This document shows positions 11,730 through 21,244 of a stretch of DNA of 21,244 nt, piece after piece. The translations under genes and the position numbers were made by a program. The stretch lies in contig MU277808.1 of the NCBI GenBank assembly GCA_022385805.1, positions 1 through 21,244 of the forward strand, read 5' to 3'. The notes below the pieces were generated by a model. The model searched no databases. It was not told the origin of the DNA and saw only the letters and a program-made list of their open reading frames with translations. Source of the DNA: Pilatotrama ljubarskyi (taxonomy: Eukaryota; Basidiomycota; Agaricomycetes; Polyporales; Polyporaceae). Within the stretch, counting starts at the first letter, position 1. Each line of letters begins with the position of its first letter.

Positions 11730-14284
11730 CTATACCAATCTGTTGATCGCCATCGCCAGCTCGAGCCGACGCGGTCGAGCGAGGAAACCGTCGATACGAC
11801 CCTCTTGGACAATTGCGTCTAGTCCGGCAGTGTCGAGCAAGCATTCGAGGTCCTCTAGGACATCTTTCAATTGAACGCGAGATCCGCCTTGGCGGTTGAG
11901 ATGCTTGAGGGCTGCCGCGACAGCACGGGTCTGGCTGTCGTGAGCGAGCTGGACAAGGGCCGATAGGTCGAGCGTCTCCCAGCCAATCTCTATGGAGGTG
12001 CGTTTCCGAACGGAGACTTTCTTGTCTCCCGAGGGCAGCGACTTGACCTGTAAATGCCGCGGTCGGACGCCTCCAAACGCTGGCGCTGAGAGCGAGAGGA
12101 TGTCAGTTGATAGTGCCGTGCGGATCTTGTTTCGACCAAAAGACTGACATTCACGCTCAGGGACCGCCGAAGGGATCTCCTGCGCAATCGCCTTTGCGGC
12201 ATTGGTGATGTCGTAACATTGGTAATTGCGCATTTCGAGAACCAGGTCGGCGACGTCGCAATAGTCGCCTGGAAGGCGATGAGTCTGAGGTCTCCCGGTT
12301 TACGAATATGTTCACGCACCGCAGCCTCCAATGACGAGGATAGACGAGCAGTCGTGGTCGTTGAGCATAGCGCGAACCTGATGGCCAGGTCAGCGTCACT
12401 TCACAAGCAGGACGGTGAGCTCAAGCGTTACCTTGTACACGAGGGGTGTGATGGGGTCGGCGGAGATGAGACGCTGCATCCTCCGGTCCCGGATGAGGAA
12501 GTTGGTCGCGCAGGTGTCTTCATCGAATAAGAGGGTATCTGCGCCGGCTTCTATCGCCTAATGTGGAGAAGATGGAAGGTGCCAGAGTTAGACATAGAAT
12601 GCCTTTGGCTGAGGAGAGGGTCGTACCTCGATGACGCCAGCGGCCATCGACGTGCTCCCGCTTGCATCTTGGGTAGAGAAGGAAGACGTAGAGACGCCCC
12701 CGGGGAGGTTCGCGATGAATGGGGATATGTCTACGTTCGTGACCGCGCGCCCGTCTTCGCCTTGAATGGAGACGCATCGAGAAGAGGTGACGAGGAACTC
12801 CCGTCCGTCTGGCAGGGGGTGACGTGAGCATGAACTTCGACGGGAGAAAGCGAGGTAGAATGGAACTGCCTCCGGGGACGTGATTGTAGCACCCACGCGC
12901 GAGTGCATCGAGGAGTGTCGACTTTCCCTACTCCGATATGTGTACCGTCAGTAACCTCACTGCCATCGAGGCGTCGCTCCGGAAGGCCTACGTGGAAACC
13001 ACCGCCTGCGATCATGACGATACCCTTTGGGATCGCCATTCCTGTGATTTGCCCTCGGTGTGGCAGCACAAAGGTCCCCTCGAGGTTTGGAGGTGACCGA
13101 AATGGCACGACGTTCGGAGACTTCATGGGTGTGTCCGATGCACCGCTTGCACGCGGTAGGATAGCACCATTGGGAATGAACGTAATGAGCCCTGGTATCG
13201 CCGCAGATGAGCGGGCGAAAGTCAAGGGGACGGGTGGAGTCTGACCTGCCGCTGTGATTTGCTGTCGAAGCTCTTCCTGGTCTTCCACGCAGTCAACGAA
13301 ATCGACCATGCGTTTCGAGTCGTGCGATGAGTATAGCAGCGTCTCGGCGAGCGCAGGGATCACGGACGAGAATACTTGGACTGCTTGATCGCCTAGGATA
13401 GTCCTCCCTGAGTACGTTGAACTGTCAGTCGAATCCTCAACCTCGCCTTAATGAACGTACCCTGTGCTGGCAGGCTGACGCAGAATCGCAGCTCGACGCC
13501 AGCTTCCCCGTCTTCGCCCTGTGCCAAGACGACAGAGCTCCGTTCGAAAATTTGCTGACCGGGCCTATCGACGGTGACTTGGCCGCCTTTCTCGCTCGCC
13601 CAGCCGGAATTTTGTTTCTGACGGCGCTCGGCGAACTTGCTGTCGAGCACGGAGCAGACGTGACGAGTGAGGTAATCGCAGAGCGCGACGGACCTGCGAG
13701 CCAGGGGCTGTAATCAATTGATACGCGTGGGAGAAAGTGTCGAGTGACGATGCTTTACCGCGTTTTGTTTGAGAAGAGAGATTGCGGGATGCAGCAGACT
13801 GTATGCGGGACGCGAAGGCGTAGCTTGGTGGGTGGAGCGTATGGGTCGCTCTGGACATGGTCGATGTAGAGGCGGAAGGTCGGATAGTCCCAAGCACCTA
13901 CACAATCAATCACATGCTGTTCACAACAGTGAGTGGTTGGCAGTTACCTTGCAAGTCGCGATATGCGGGATAGCTCTTCCCGCCGAGAGAGCGGACCTTA
14001 CGCAGGAGGTCCTCGGCAGTATGCGCCCCTTGGGAGTCGTCTGAAGACTATCAACACGCCGCGTCCCGACGTTGGCTATACTCACCTGGATAGGAACGTT
14101 TTAGTCCGCGAGATTGGTGGTCGAAGAGGTCATCGGAGTTACCAGGAGTTGCAGGTGCGCCTCCCCCGCGACCCCTCCCTCGGGCCCGACCGCCGTGAAG
14201 CTGTTTGTAATACGCGCCACGGCCTGTCCGCTAGAGATCAGGCTTTGAACCGAGTGCATACGGTGTCATGAGCCTACTTGACAT
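11730..14284 (-). CDS. Predicted ATPase of the ABC class (MRB1590-like), RGG N terminus, 12 exons
   Basis: Exons in transcription order: 14284-14278, 14223-14086, 14040-13948, 13897-13759, 13693-13461, 13407-12992, 12927-12867, 12808-12627, 12557-12432, 12377-12320, 12268-12155 and 12085-11730, giving 640 residues. The N terminus (MSSRGAYYKQLHGG, then an RGRGRGGG tract) is RNA-binding-like. Family blocks follow: FRLYIDHVQSDPYAPP, RRSVALCDYLTR-like segment, VTVDRPGQQIFERSSVV, FIPNGAILPRASGASD, Walker A GGGFHGKST (338-346), signature-like DASGSTSMAA (410-419), Walker B LLFDEDTCATNF (432-443), and CGDYCDVADLVLEM. The tail ends PRRLELAMAINRLV. This is the COG3044/PF09818 family; a trypanosome member, MRB1590, is an RNA-editing factor with an RNA-binding pore. 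The fungal role is unknown. The last intron (12086-12154) is in frame and stop-free; if retained the product is 663 residues. The donor at 12866 (GTTCCA) is weak. The gene converges on ubp2 with 177 bp between stops. Confidence 0.88.
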
Positions 14285-14621
14285 GTGGTGAAGAAGTGTA
14301 GCTAGTGGAAGCGGTCGATGGACAAGGTGTGGTGCAGCGCGAAGGTGACGCTCGAGCAGTCCGCTCACTGCTGGAGAATGCCGAGTGAGCATGCACGCCG
14401 TCGTTCAGCCCGGTATTTCGACACAACAGCGGGGAGCTCTCAATGCATGCAGCTGGTGTTGACTCTTCCGAGCGTCGCACAGCGGCGGTGGCAGAACACA
14501 TGCAGGTGCTTACGCGAACCGCGATCGGCAGCACGCGACCACGTGGGGTATGTATTGAGGGCGTCAGTGAGAAGAGATACAACAGTACAAGCATAGAGCA
14601 GCGAACATGCGATGCATTACA
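14285..14621. promoter_or_regulatory. Promoter side of the ABC-class ATPase and 3' flank of the NTF2-like gene
   Basis: A 337-bp gap between two minus-strand genes. No coding exon is supported. CCACGTGG at 14539-14546 is a perfect palindrome with an E-box core about 255 bp before the ATPase start; the same CACGTG core occurs before ubp2. No TATA box was seen near the start codon. Confidence 0.4.
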
Positions 14622-15177
14622 CTAAGCGGAGAAGAGGGACTCGTCACCGTCGAGGGTGAGGTGACTGATGCGGTGTGCACCGCCTTCTTCCTTCACCCTA
14701 AACGGTCGTGAATACTAGATCGCGAAGAGGAGGCTTAGAGGGACGTACTCGGCGGCAGCTGTGACCTCGGACTGGTGTTCTGCATCCTTCCGAGTCCACA
14801 AGAGCTTTGTCGTCGGCTGTGAGGTAGCCATTTACGACCTGATTCCGCAGACGAGAGAAGCCGGCACGCACCTTCGGAGCCGATCCCTGCGCGACAAAGT
14901 TCGCGTTCTGGGGGTCCCACTTCTTCTGTAGGGCAAGGAGAGCCTTCTTGAGCCCCTCATGGTCGACCTCCTTCCCCGCGACGACGCCAGTGGCGTCGGG
15001 CGTGAAGAAGTTGGCGAAGCGGGTGCTGAAGAGGTCGACGGGGCCAGGACCCATGCGGATGCCGCCGAACTTGGGCGGGTGGTTGAGGTGGATGTGCGGG
15101 GAGGAGAGGAGGGTGGAGAGCTTGTCCTGCACGAACTCGGGCGTCGAGGGCGCGGGGTGGGCTGAAGTGTCGGACAT
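14622..15177 (-). CDS. Small NTF2-like (SnoaL-fold) protein, three exons
   Basis: Exons in transcription order are 15177-14872, 14816-14749 and 14697-14622, joining to 149 residues. The pattern is NTF2-like: an N-terminal helix (EFVQDKLSTLLSS), GPVDLFSTRFANFFTPDAT, a helix GLKKALLALQKKWD, then strands across the splice joints (SAPKPTTKLLWTRKDAEHQ, SEVTAAAEVKEEGG, HRISHLTLDGDESLF). Both introns have strong donors (GTGCGT, GTACGT). ATG 15177 was chosen because it has a GCCGCCATG context after a pyrimidine-rich leader, and because a TATA-like box lies at 15320-15327. An in-frame ATG at 15315 would add 46 residues resembling a signal or transit peptide and give 195 residues, but it lies only 4 bp past the TATA box, where no transcript is likely to begin. 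No catalytic residues of a named enzyme can be assigned; ligand and role are unknown. Confidence 0.7.
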
Positions 15178-15319
15178 GGCGGCTGAGAAGGGGCGGGAGA
15201 GGGCGGGGATGGAGCAGTGGGCGAGAGCGGAGGTCGTGGCTGCTGCTGGGGTGGGAGAGTGTGCGAGGAGAGCGAGAGAGGCGAGGAGGAGAGCGTTGCG
15301 GGCGACGACGACCATCCAG

Positions 15320-15327
15320 CTTATAAA
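15320..15327 (-). promoter_or_regulatory. TATA-like box of the NTF2-like gene
   Basis: On the minus strand this reads TTTATAAG, 142 bp before ATG 15177 and only 4 bp before the alternative ATG 15315. Its position argues that the mRNA starts downstream of ATG 15315, so it decides the start codon choice. Confidence 0.55.
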
Positions 15328-15367
15328 CGGCAGAGCAGAGAGCGGGCACTTTAAGCACCAGTGCCGA

Positions 15368-15375
15368 TGACGTCA
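15368..15375. promoter_or_regulatory. Perfect ATF/CREB site (CRE) before the NTF2-like gene
   Basis: TGACGTCA, inside the 12-bp palindrome GATGACGTCATC, lies about 40 bp upstream of the TATA-like box and 190 bp before ATG 15177. This is the consensus for bZIP factors of the Atf1/Sko1 type, which in yeasts act downstream of the Hog1/Sty1 MAP kinase. Binding is inferred from the motif and position only. Confidence 0.5.
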
Positions 15376-15515
15376 TCACTGCGCAGGCGCACGGGCGCCT
15401 CTTCTGCTCCTGCGAAGACAGACTTACGCTCGGAATAGAACAGCACTCAGACCATACCCGAAACGAGCCAGACGATGTGCATAGTATTCAAAGCACGAGA
15501 GCAAGTACAGCTATT

Positions 15516-16913
15516 TCAGAACTTGAATACCTGCGTCGCATGTGCCAGTCAGAATGAGCGTCGTGTATCGAAAACGCGTCGAACGCACCTGGTCCTCCGT
15601 GTAGCCGAGCTGCTTCAGAATACCACCCAGCTCGCCCTGCTTCATGCCAGCCTTCGGACCAGCTACAGCCGCGACCTGACCAGGGGGACCTACGGACAGC
15701 CCGTGAGCGCACGTGTAAGCAGCGGTGCTGATAACGCGTACCGCAGACGAAGATCTTCGCCTTCTCGCCGAGGTTCGCAGGAGGGAGGTGCTGCATCACC
15801 AACTCCTGGTTCACGTACCCAACAGGGCCTGCGGCGCGTGAGCGCGAGGCAGAGCAAGAACACGCAATCCTGGCTTACCCTTCCAGTTCGGGCTGCCCTG
15901 GTCGACGGTGTACACCACGTTGAACGTGTTCGGGTACTTGGCCTTGAGCGTGTCGAACTCCTCCTTGAGGAGGATATCCTTCTCCGTCACGTTCGCGAAA
16001 ATGAGCGTGAACCGCGTCTTGTTCGACGGGTCCTTGAGCGCGTAGTCCAGGATCTGGTACATCGGCGTGCTGCGCGGGCGCACGTCAGTGGGCGTGAGCA
16101 ACAAAGACTGGACATGACGTACATGCCGCTGCCGCCGGCGATCATGCCGACCTCGTCAAATTGGTTGACTGCGGAGGTTGTTCAGCACAAAACGCGCGGG
16201 AACAGACGGAGAGACGGACTCTTGTAGTCGAACTTGGGGATGGGGCCCTTGATGGAGAGCTTGTCGCCGGGCTGCATCTCGTGGATGTACTTGGACATCT
16301 TGCCGGTGTCGTAGCGCTTGATGAGGAAGGTGAGCTCGCCGGGGAGGTCCGAGGGCGAGATGGGGGTGTAGGGGCGGATGACGGGCTTGCCCTTGTCGTC
16401 TACAAGAGGGTTGGAGGCATCTGCGGCGGACTTGACAATGACGCAGGAGGCGATGGGGAGGAGGGACGCGGTGTCGGGCGGCAGCTCGAAGATGAACCTA
16501 GGCGCCAGTGAGAAGGGTCAAACTAGCAGAACGACTGGTGGACGCACTTGGCGGTGTTGTGGTTGTAGGGCTCTATCTTCTTGAGCTTGAAGTCGACAAA
16601 GTTCTGGGGGTCGAGAGGGCTCTTGTCGGAGATTTTGGGCTTGGCAGGAGCCTTGCCGGAGCGTTCGAGGTAGATGTAGCCGGCAAGACCAGTGACACCT
16701 GCGACTTGTGAGCGGCGATTTCGAGCAGACACGAAGTACACACCTGCGCCGAGGAGGTAGTAGGGGAGGTTGGAGGACTTTGCGCCGGCAGAGGGCGCGG
16801 TCGAGTAGCGCCGCGCACTCGCAAACTAGGACGAGTCAGAAAGGTGCCTCTGTATGTGGAGAGAAGAAACCTACAGCGGTGCGAGCAGCAAAGGACGCGC
16901 GGACGAAGGACAT
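15516..16913 (-). CDS. MCR1: Mitochondrial NADH-cytochrome b5 reductase, nine exons
   Basis: Exons in transcription order: 16913-16875, 16825-16744, 16698-16548, 16497-16220, 16168-16123, 16069-15879, 15828-15742, 15689-15589 and 15530-15516, giving 329 residues, the usual Mcr1 length. The N terminus (MSFVRASFAARTA, RRYSTAPSAG) is an arginine/serine-rich mitochondrial signal followed by a membrane anchor at about 33-51 (LPYYLLGAGVTGLAGYIYL). The FAD domain carries RPYTPISPSD (132-141) and GKMSKYIHEMQPGD; the NADH domain carries GGSGITPMYQ (195-204) and CGPPGQ (291-296), ending in VFKF. The enzyme passes electrons from NADH via FAD to cytochrome b5; in yeast it sits on the outer membrane and in the intermembrane space and supports sterol synthesis and antioxidant recycling. 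The last exon codes only four residues plus stop. The gene shares a 663-bp promoter with divergent HOG1 and its stop lies 338 bp from the NTF2-like ATG. Confidence 0.95.
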
Positions 16914-17178
16914 GGCGAGGTGGTGGTAATGAACAGAGCGCAGTGATCTCACCGTCCGTAAGCAATCCGTCCTAGACGCCCAGACGCGTCGCGCGACGGC
17001 AGCGCGCGCTTCGCACCGACGATCGCTGCTGGCGAACGTGTTCTACCTCGCGCTCGTCGTCGGACACGATGAAGAGCATATATATTGGGCATGGTACAAG
17101 CGCAGCAGACATGCGCGGCAGGAGAAGGGGAGGGCAGAGGGTGCGCGTGCGTTCGGTGGGAGTAGCCACCGACGTCAT

Positions 17179-17370
17179 CCTAACCCTACATTGACCCGCA
17201 AAACTTCCCGGCGCATCCTCCCCGCCGGCACGCACCATTAAATACGCAGAAAATCGGAGGGAATTGGGAAGTGGACGGGAGATGCTGTGAAGCCGGTCGG
17301 GGGCGAGACGAGAGCGAGAGGAGCCCGGGAGAGGCGGCGAAGAGGAGAGGACAGGGCGCGTAGGGTTAGG
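17179..17370. repeat. Inverted pair of telomere-like motifs in the MCR1-HOG1 promoter
   Basis: CCTAACCCTA at 17179-17188 and TAGGGTTAGG at 17361-17370 are exact reverse complements, 172 nt apart. Each is 10 nt of the TTAGGG repeat used by many filamentous fungal telomeres. Similar telobox sites elsewhere bind TRF/Tbf1/Teb1-type factors in promoters; chance occurrence is possible. Confidence 0.5.
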
Positions 17371-17390
17371 ATCACGCCCTTAGATAAGCG

Positions 17391-17522
17391 ATGACCCCGG
17401 ATACGGTCCTTTTCCTCGACCGCCGCTGCATCCGCCTCCTCCCTCTCCCCCCCATCTCGCTCGCTCTCGCTCCCGTCCGCACTCTCCTGCACTCGCTCTA
17501 CCTGCCCAAGTCGCTCTCGTAA
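17391..17522 (+). CDS. Possible upstream ORF in the HOG1 leader
   Basis: An ATG at 17391 opens 43 codons (MTPDTVLFLDRRCIRLLPLP at the start) ending at TAA 17520-17522, 54 nt before the HOG1 ATG. It lies in the pyrimidine-rich leader, which is naturally poor in stop codons, so the length alone is weak evidence. If transcription starts upstream of 17391 it would be met first by scanning ribosomes and could lower HOG1 translation. No conserved domain is seen. Confidence 0.25.
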   Translation: MTPDTVLFLDRRCIRLLPLPPISLALAPVRTLLHSLYLPKSLS

Positions 17523-19370
<1,848 letters not shown>

Positions 19371-20260
19371 GCGGCCCCGGTTGTAGTGTTGCAGTGTATT
19401 CTCCAGTTGTAGCCTTGTCATGAATTTCTTGCGGACCAATTGCTTAGACGACCACCTCCTTTTGTCTCGAGCTCACACCCCGGCCCCCCACAGCCGCCGC
19501 TACCCCTGCCCCTTTGACCTCCATCCACCGCACACGGGCTGAGCTCCTGGCGCATCTATCCTTTCTTGTTGCGGTACCCTACCACTCACGTATGCGGCCT
19601 GTGTTTCAATGTCCCCCGCGTTCCGTGTCGCGTCCGGTCTTCGACTCGCATTCCCCGTCCTCGTCTCGTGCTCGCTGGTCTTCCGTTGGAGGTTTCTTCG
19701 AGGTGTTATGGTAGCAGTAGTACAACTTTGTATCAACAAGAACCACATACACGTGTTCACCCCCGTCTGAGAGCACTACACCGTCACTGCTCAATACCAG
19801 GGCTGACTATCAGTTTTGAGCCAACCTCCCCGGCGCGTCGCGTTGCGGGCTTGGTGTTCCACCGCGTCTCTGCGCGCGTCGCGCGGGGTCCGCATCTATG
19901 AGACCCTGGTCGGCTGCCATGCCCAGTGAAAACCCGCCCGTTCTGTGTTTAACTAGATCGTTGTAAACCGTGCCAGACTCATTCAAAACGGTTTGCCCCC
20001 GGTAGTAACACTACGCACCCAAGGCTGTGGAATTTCGAACAGAATGTAGCGTAACACACCTGTTTCGCACAGTTACTGTCGTAACCTGTTCGAAGTCCAA
20101 ACCGTCCGAAATGTCGAATAGTTATTTTCCTCTAGATGACATTCGAAATTCTCCCGCTACATACACACGTGCCTGCGACAGTCTCGGCCGCCGCACCCCC
20201 TCTACCCCACTATCCTATCTATATAATCCGAGAAAGATGCGCAATCTTTCCAGCTACGAG
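19371..20260. other. Gene-free 3' flank of HOG1
   Basis: No supportable gene. The first 100-150 bp should hold the HOG1 3' UTR. Short open frames (for example 19566-19901 +, 19606-19794 -) show no domain. A small inverted repeat, AAACCGT at 19965-19971 and ACGGTTT at 19988-19994, is the only structure noted. Confidence 0.5.
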
Positions 20261-20580
20261 CCATAAACGAGGCCACAGCTCAGGAAGTTCAAGGCAATGT
20301 TCTCGTTTACGGAGTGTTTCAGAAACTAGACAACAAGGGCTTTTCAATGAGCCTATTTGGGTGGCTGTGCAGCAAGCGGTTGGGGAGCAATGGCCTAAAT
20401 AAGGCATAAACGAGGATCTTATAGCATAAACGAGGATAGACGAGGCCATAGCTCAGGCAGTTCTAAGGCAATGTTCTCGTTTATGGGGTGTTTCAGAAAC
20501 TAGACGACGAGGACTTTTCAATGAGCATATTTGCGTGGCTGTGCAGTAAGCGGTTACAGAGCAAATGGTCTAAACAAGTA
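20261..20580. repeat. Tandem duplication, two copies of about 135 nt in a 173-nt period
   Basis: 20269-20402 and 20442-20577 align end to end with about 15 substitutions and two one-base gaps (counted by eye), most of them transitions. Each copy contains GGCAATGTTCTCGTTTA, GTGTTTCAGAAACTAGAC, CTTTTCAATGAGC and GTGGCTGTGCAG. A short satellite, CATAAACGAGGAT, is repeated at 20405-20417 and 20425-20437 and begins again before copy 1. TAAACGAG also pairs with CTCGTTTA inside each copy. No ORF is shared. Probably a decayed repeat-element fragment or local duplication; it has no tRNA-like A or B box that I could see. Confidence 0.85.
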
Positions 20581-20611
20581 CTTCACCTAGACATCACGAT
20601 TAAATGATCAC

Positions 20612-20648
20612 GTTAGCTTGGCAGACTTACCCCGCCTGCCAGGCTAAC
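20612..20648. repeat. 13-bp imperfect hairpin
   Basis: GTTAGCTTGGCAG (20612-20624) pairs with CTGCCAGGCTAAC (20636-20648) with one mismatch around an 11-nt loop. It directly follows the tandem duplication. It has no T-rich tail, and a role as terminator or element end is not established. Confidence 0.6.
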
Positions 20649-20788
20649 TAAGCCCGAATGCCCATGTCCTCCCTATGTGCCAGTAACTGGCCCAGTTAAT
20701 TCCCTGATTCCCAAAAGAGCAACGAAGTCCTCTCTCCCAATCCGTAAGTACCACGAGCGTCCGAGAGCGCCCCATCAATATCTCAATA

Positions 20789-20839
20789 GCCGAAACGCCG
20801 GGCGTTGAGTCGGCCGCCCATCAGCGCCCGGCGTTGATG
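20789..20839. repeat. Two related near-palindromes with an AACGCC/GGCGTT core
   Basis: First: AACGCC (20794-20799), central G, GGCGTT (20801-20806), flanked by GCCGA (20789-20793) and TCGGC (20810-20814). Second: CATCAGCGCC (20819-20828), central C, GGCGTTGATG (20830-20839), with nine of ten positions pairing. Both share GGCGTTGA. They may be binding sites for a dimeric protein or part of an element end; neither is shown. Confidence 0.6.
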
Positions 20840-20970
20840 CCGTCGGCAATGCTGTCTCCCGCGCTGTTCGGACGCTGTTTGACATCGTTACGGACGGCGC
20901 CGACGCTCTGCACGCACGCGCCCGTCCATCCCGACCCATCCCAATCCAGTAAGCCTACTGAACATCACTA

Positions 20971-20986
20971 TCCCTCCCTCCCTCCC
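20971..20986. repeat. TCCC tetranucleotide microsatellite
   Basis: Four perfect tandem TCCC units in the gene-free right end of the window. Confidence 0.8.
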
Positions 20987-21098
20987 TCGGAGGCCCGTAT
21001 CTCTCCTTTCTCTGTCCCTATCCACTTACTTCTTTTTGCATACTGTTCATGTAGTCAATGCCTATTATTCACGCTTTATCCGACGTTAGGGGGGGAGT

Positions 21099-21117
21099 GC
21101 CGACGCGAAGCGTCGGC
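21099..21117. repeat. Perfect 8-bp hairpin with GAA loop
   Basis: GCCGACGC (21099-21106), loop GAA, GCGTCGGC (21110-21117). It is preceded by a G run and followed by GTGACAGTAGTACTAC. Short GC hairpins close to an element end occur in Helitrons, but the expected CTRR end is not visible here. Confidence 0.7.
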
Positions 21118-21147
21118 GTGACAGTAGTACTACGGGGGATGATTTGA

Positions 21148-21194
21148 CGAAACAGCCAACAGGCTCGAGGGAATCCCCCGAGCGACCTGTTTCG
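21148..21194. repeat. Long two-part hairpin
   Basis: Outer arms CGAAACAG (21148-21155) and CTGTTTCG (21187-21194) are exact complements. Between them lies a second stem, GGCTCGAGGG (from 21162) against CCCCCGAGC (to about 21183), around AAT. The nesting makes it the strongest predicted secondary structure in the window. Confidence 0.65.
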
Positions 21195-21244
21195 CCTTTA
21201 TACGGCTCATCAGGGCTGCTTAGTAATCCGTACGAATCACTCCT

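Noticed and set aside
14698..15315. Unspliced 205-codon reading of the NTF2-like gene
   Set aside because: It runs through two introns with strong donors; splicing gives the family-like strands LLWTRKDAEHQ and HRISHLTLDGDESLF.
15475..16227. 250-codon plus-strand frame opposite MCR1
   Set aside because: Antisense shadow of several MCR1 exons and introns; the minus strand carries all reductase motifs.
21099..21140. Helitron 3' end
   Set aside because: The hairpin is right in kind, but no CTRR end or insertion between A and T is visible, so the specific class is not claimed.

Overview
The window is GC-rich nuclear DNA from a filamentous basidiomycete, most likely an agaricomycete (a polypore-like mushroom). 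Every gene is split by many very short GT-AG introns of about 45-75 nt. One gene encodes a four-helix DUF6535 membrane protein, a family typical of Agaricomycetes, and two conserved genes (a Ubp2-type deubiquitinase and a Hog1-type MAP kinase) are clearly fungal. I reassembled seven multi-exon genes by hand, using intron phase, splice sites and family motifs. All seven join into uninterrupted frames, with about 55 introns in total.

Layout from left to right: 1-714 has no gene. 715-3549 (+) is a two-helix membrane protein of the fungal DUF3292 type. 3550-5021 has no gene. 5022-6683 (+) is the DUF6535 protein. 6928-11552 (+) is the 15-exon Ubp2-type ubiquitin hydrolase. 11730-14284 (-) is a predicted ATPase of the ABC class (MRB1590-like) with an RGG-rich N terminus, converging tail to tail on ubp2. 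14622-15177 (-) is a small NTF2-like protein. 15516-16913 (-) is mitochondrial NADH-cytochrome b5 reductase (MCR1). A 663-bp shared promoter then separates MCR1 from the divergent HOG1 MAP kinase gene (17577-19370, +). 19371-21244 has no gene but holds a tandem duplication, several palindromes and hairpins, probably decayed mobile or repetitive DNA.

The genes do not form an operon or a recognisable biosynthetic cluster. They look like conserved housekeeping and stress genes (ubiquitin recycling, lipid and redox metabolism at mitochondria, osmostress signalling) with one lineage-specific membrane gene inserted. No defence system, CRISPR array, rRNA or tRNA was seen. The points most worth checking are a probable GC-AG intron that begins four codons after the deubiquitinase catalytic cysteine codon, two introns whose retention keeps the frame open, an inverted pair of telomere-like motifs in the MCR1-HOG1 promoter, a possible upstream ORF before HOG1, a perfect ATF/CREB site in front of the NTF2-like gene, and the repeat-rich right end.
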